Shown here in pieces: positions 15,860 to 17,493 of a DNA stretch of 17,493 bases. The stretch is from an uncultured Clostridia bacterium (GTDB lineage Bacteria > Bacillota_A > Clostridia > TANB77 > CAG-508), in NCBI GenBank assembly GCA_944393295.1, contig CALXZR010000121.1, forward strand, positions 1 through 17,493, given 5' to 3'. A model generated the notes under the pieces. That model did not search any database. It worked only from the letters and a program-made list of their open reading frames with translations, and had not been told where the DNA came from. Both the position numbers and the translations under genes were made by a program. The number at the start of each line of letters is the position of its first letter. Positions within the stretch are counted from its first letter, which is position 1.

Positions 15860-15919
15860 TATTCCTTTCTGTATCTTTATATTTATATTATATTTTCTTT
15901 TGTAATAAAATATTCTGCC

Positions 15920-17260
15920 TTAGTTTTGAGTCTCATCATCTTCTTGTTTAGTTCTTTCTATTCCATCTTGATCTATTGCATTTATCATTTCTTCATATTC
16001 ATCTTTTTCTTTAAGCTTTTTTAATCTTTCTTGATTTATTATGTAGCTCACTCTTTCTATAGTTTTTTGCTTTGTTGTATTTTCACTTATATCTTCTATT
16101 AAAGAATTCGTTTCTTCTAAATACTCTTGTGCTGCTCTTTCTTGTGTAATTAATATATGTGATTCTTCCAACTCTTCTACTTCTTCTTTTATTTCTTTTG
16201 CTCTATCTCTATCTTGCTGATCATCCATTTTTACAGAAACAGTTATTAGTTCTCTTATCTCTTTAAATACCTTTTCTTTAGAAGCTTTCTGTAAAAGTCT
16301 ATGATCTAATTCAATTGATTTATTTAAAAATTCCAAAGCCTTATCTTTTTCTCCTCTGCGAGCATAGATTCTTGCTAATTGATAATAAGACATTGCTTCT
16401 AAATCTTTATCGTATAAACTTTCTTTAAAATATTGCTCTGCTAAATTATATTCTTTTTCTATTAAAGCTAATTGACCTAAATTATACTTAGCTCCCCACA
16501 ATTTATGGTTTATTGAAGCTGCTCTTTCATACATATCTTTTGCCATTTGAAAATCATTTAAACGAGTATATACAATTCCTAAATTATAATATAGTTCAAA
16601 ATCAGCTGGTCTAAATTTTAAAGCATTTTCATAAACATTCGCAGCTTCTTTAAATCTATCTTGTTCACAAAGTAAATCTCCAAGTAGACAAGAGGCTTCA
16701 TACATATCTGGTTTATTTCTTACTAGCTTTTCTAGCATTTCAATCGCTTCGTCTTTTTTTCCTAAATCTCTTAATAACTCAGATATTTTATAATATGAAT
16801 TATAATCATTTTTCTTTATATCTATAGCGGTAACATACTCATCTATAGCTTTTCTCATTCCACCTTCTTTTTCATAAATAATTGCCAATAATTTATGTCC
16901 ATAGTAACTATCTGGATATTTTTCTACCATTTTACTTAGTATTGATTTTGCTCCTTTAGTATCTCCAATAAAAAATAAAAATTTAGCAATACATATACTT
17001 AATATTTCTGAAAAATTTATATCTTTCCATTCTAAAAAAATGATAAGTATTGGTAAAATAATAGCCAATGTATATTTAAAAATTTTAAAAAATAAATTTG
17101 CTTCTATTCCTAACTTTATTTCAAAAAAACTAATTGCTATCCCAAATCCTTGTAATATTAATAATATTATATAATTTGTATCATCCCTTTTTATAATTTT
17201 AAAAAATATAATAATAAATAAGGAGAAAGCTAATAAACTAAATATTGTATTTTCGAGCAA
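15920..17260 (-). CDS. Membrane-anchored tetratricopeptide-repeat protein
   Basis: A 446-residue protein of unknown specific role. Three hydrophobic segments fill the N-terminal 85 residues. Then follow about six to seven TPR units from roughly residue 105 to 320, recognisable as repeats of the type YNLGIVYTRLNDFQMAKDMY and YYQLARIYARRGEKDKALEF. The C-terminal 120 residues are highly charged and probably coiled coil (KEIKEEVEELEESH, then LKKLKEKDEYEEM). TPRs scaffold protein complexes; the anchor places this one at the cytosolic or outer face of the membrane, and topology is not certain. I choose the TTG at 17260 because AAAGGGGG lies seven bases upstream. The frame is open further to 17290 but only through TTG codons lacking a proper site. 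It is 60 bases upstream of dpaA and has its own good promoter. Confidence 0.85.
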   Translation of the reverse strand: MLENTIFSLLAFSLFIIIFFKIIKRDDTNYIILLILQGFGIAISFFEIKLGIEANLFFKIFKYTLAIILPILIIFLEWKDINFSEILSICIAKFLFFIGDTKGAKSILSKMVEKYPDSYYGHKLLAIIYEKEGGMRKAIDEYVTAIDIKKNDYNSYYKISELLRDLGKKDEAIEMLEKLVRNKPDMYEASCLLGDLLCEQDRFKEAANVYENALKFRPADFELYYNLGIVYTRLNDFQMAKDMYERAASINHKLWGAKYNLGQLALIEKEYNLAEQYFKESLYDKDLEAMSYYQLARIYARRGEKDKALEFLNKSIELDHRLLQKASKEKVFKEIRELITVSVKMDDQQDRDRAKEIKEEVEELEESHILITQERAAQEYLEETNSLIEDISENTTKQKTIERVSYIINQERLKKLKEKDEYEEMINAIDQDGIERTKQEDDETQN

Positions 17261-17311
17261 TTTATTTCCCCCTTTACATCCTTTCAACAAATTCTTTTTT
17301 AATTTTTTTTG

Positions 17312-17340
17312 ATTATATCATATCGTTTTATCTAAAACAA
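17312..17340 (-). promoter_or_regulatory. Promoter of the TPR gene
   Basis: On the minus strand a TTGTTT -35 box (plus 17335-17340) and a TATAAT -10 box (17312-17317) are separated by 17 bases, with an extended TGA just before the -10. The leader to the TTG at 17260 is about 45 nt. Confidence 0.75.
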
Positions 17341-17375
17341 GATTTTATAAAAAAGAATTATTTATTAAGAACAAA

Positions 17376-17392
17376 TGTGAACTTCGTTCACA
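17376..17392. repeat. Short hairpin with a competing alternative pairing
   Basis: TGTGAAC (17376-17382) pairs perfectly with GTTCACA (17386-17392) around a 3-nt loop. CTTCG (17382-17386) can instead pair with CGAAG (17393-17397), so two exclusive structures are possible. It adjoins the terminator-like hairpin at 17395. Confidence 0.5.
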
Positions 17393-17394
17393 CG

Positions 17395-17422
17395 AAGCAC
17401 TAATTTAATTAGTGCTTTTTTT
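17395..17422 (+). terminator. Plus-oriented terminator with no visible plus-strand gene
   Basis: AAGCACTAAT (17395-17404) pairs perfectly with ATTAGTGCTT (17408-17417) around a 3-nt loop and runs into seven T (17416-17422). The T tract is on the plus strand, yet no plus-strand ORF or clear promoter lies between it and the divergent TPR promoter. It may end a short RNA, or shield the neighbouring region from transcription coming off the plus strand. Confidence 0.6.
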
Positions 17423-17493
17423 AAAGATGTTGTTTTTAAGTTTCCACCTATTTCTAGGCAACCCTTTTCTTTAATGGTCGTTGTTCTCGACCA
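17423..17493. other. Unassigned right edge with two further hairpins
   Basis: No gene can be supported. On the minus strand CCTA-GAAA-TAGG (17447-17458) is a short stem with a GNRA-type tetraloop. At the edge TGGTCG (17475-17480) pairs with CGACCA (17488-17493). One minus-strand frame is open from the edge to a TAA at 17365-17367 (about 42 codons), but it spans the perfect hairpins and resembles nothing I know. This could be the 3 prime part of a structured RNA or the untranslated end of the next gene. Confidence 0.35.

Noticed and set aside
15860..15919. Mother-cell (sigma-E or sigma-K) promoter for dpaA
   Set aside because: Only weak partial matches to the -10 element were found, with no matching -35 and poor placement against the start codon.
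17365..17493. C-terminal end of a minus-strand coding gene
   Set aside because: The frame is open for about 42 codons but crosses perfect hairpins and gives no recognisable protein; kept as unassigned.

Overview
The window is very AT-rich and gene-dense. It carries two CotF-type spore coat proteins and a dipicolinate synthase A subunit, so the source is most likely an endospore-forming member of the Clostridia, probably an uncultured gut-type lineage. I see no mobile element, CRISPR array, tRNA or rRNA.

Layout. At the left edge is the 5 prime part of enolase (minus strand), divergent from a leaderless RluA-family pseudouridine synthase (plus). Next come two small coat proteins (plus), then a convergent, stand-alone gene of unknown function (minus, about 2.2-2.6 kb) with its own promoter. 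From 12.2 kb down to 2.8 kb a long minus-strand block reads class A penicillin-binding protein, cysS, a FemAB-type aminoacyltransferase, alanine racemase, a DUF1189 membrane protein and ftsH, ending in a hairpin. This is an envelope block: D-Ala supply, tRNA-dependent peptide branching, glycan polymerisation and crosslinking, and membrane proteolysis. Upstream on the same strand lie dprA, then, beyond a terminator, folD, uppP, dpaA and a membrane-anchored TPR protein. The right edge holds several hairpins and no gene I can assign.

Main observation. Both alr and dprA are broken by a single extra C, and the two breaks share the context TTCGGT[A/T]TAG. In each, the codon met in the upstream frame is CGG, it follows an NTT codon, and skipping the C restores a universally conserved glycine (GGT). 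I found no in-frame CGG in any other gene of the window (about 5,000 codons). The arrangement CTT-CGG-T, with a slow arginine codon followed by +1 reading of glycine, resembles the yeast Ty1 +1 site CTT-AGG-C. The best hypothesis is +1 frameshifting at a rare or unassigned CGG codon. The alternatives are two independent null mutations or a systematic sequencing error.
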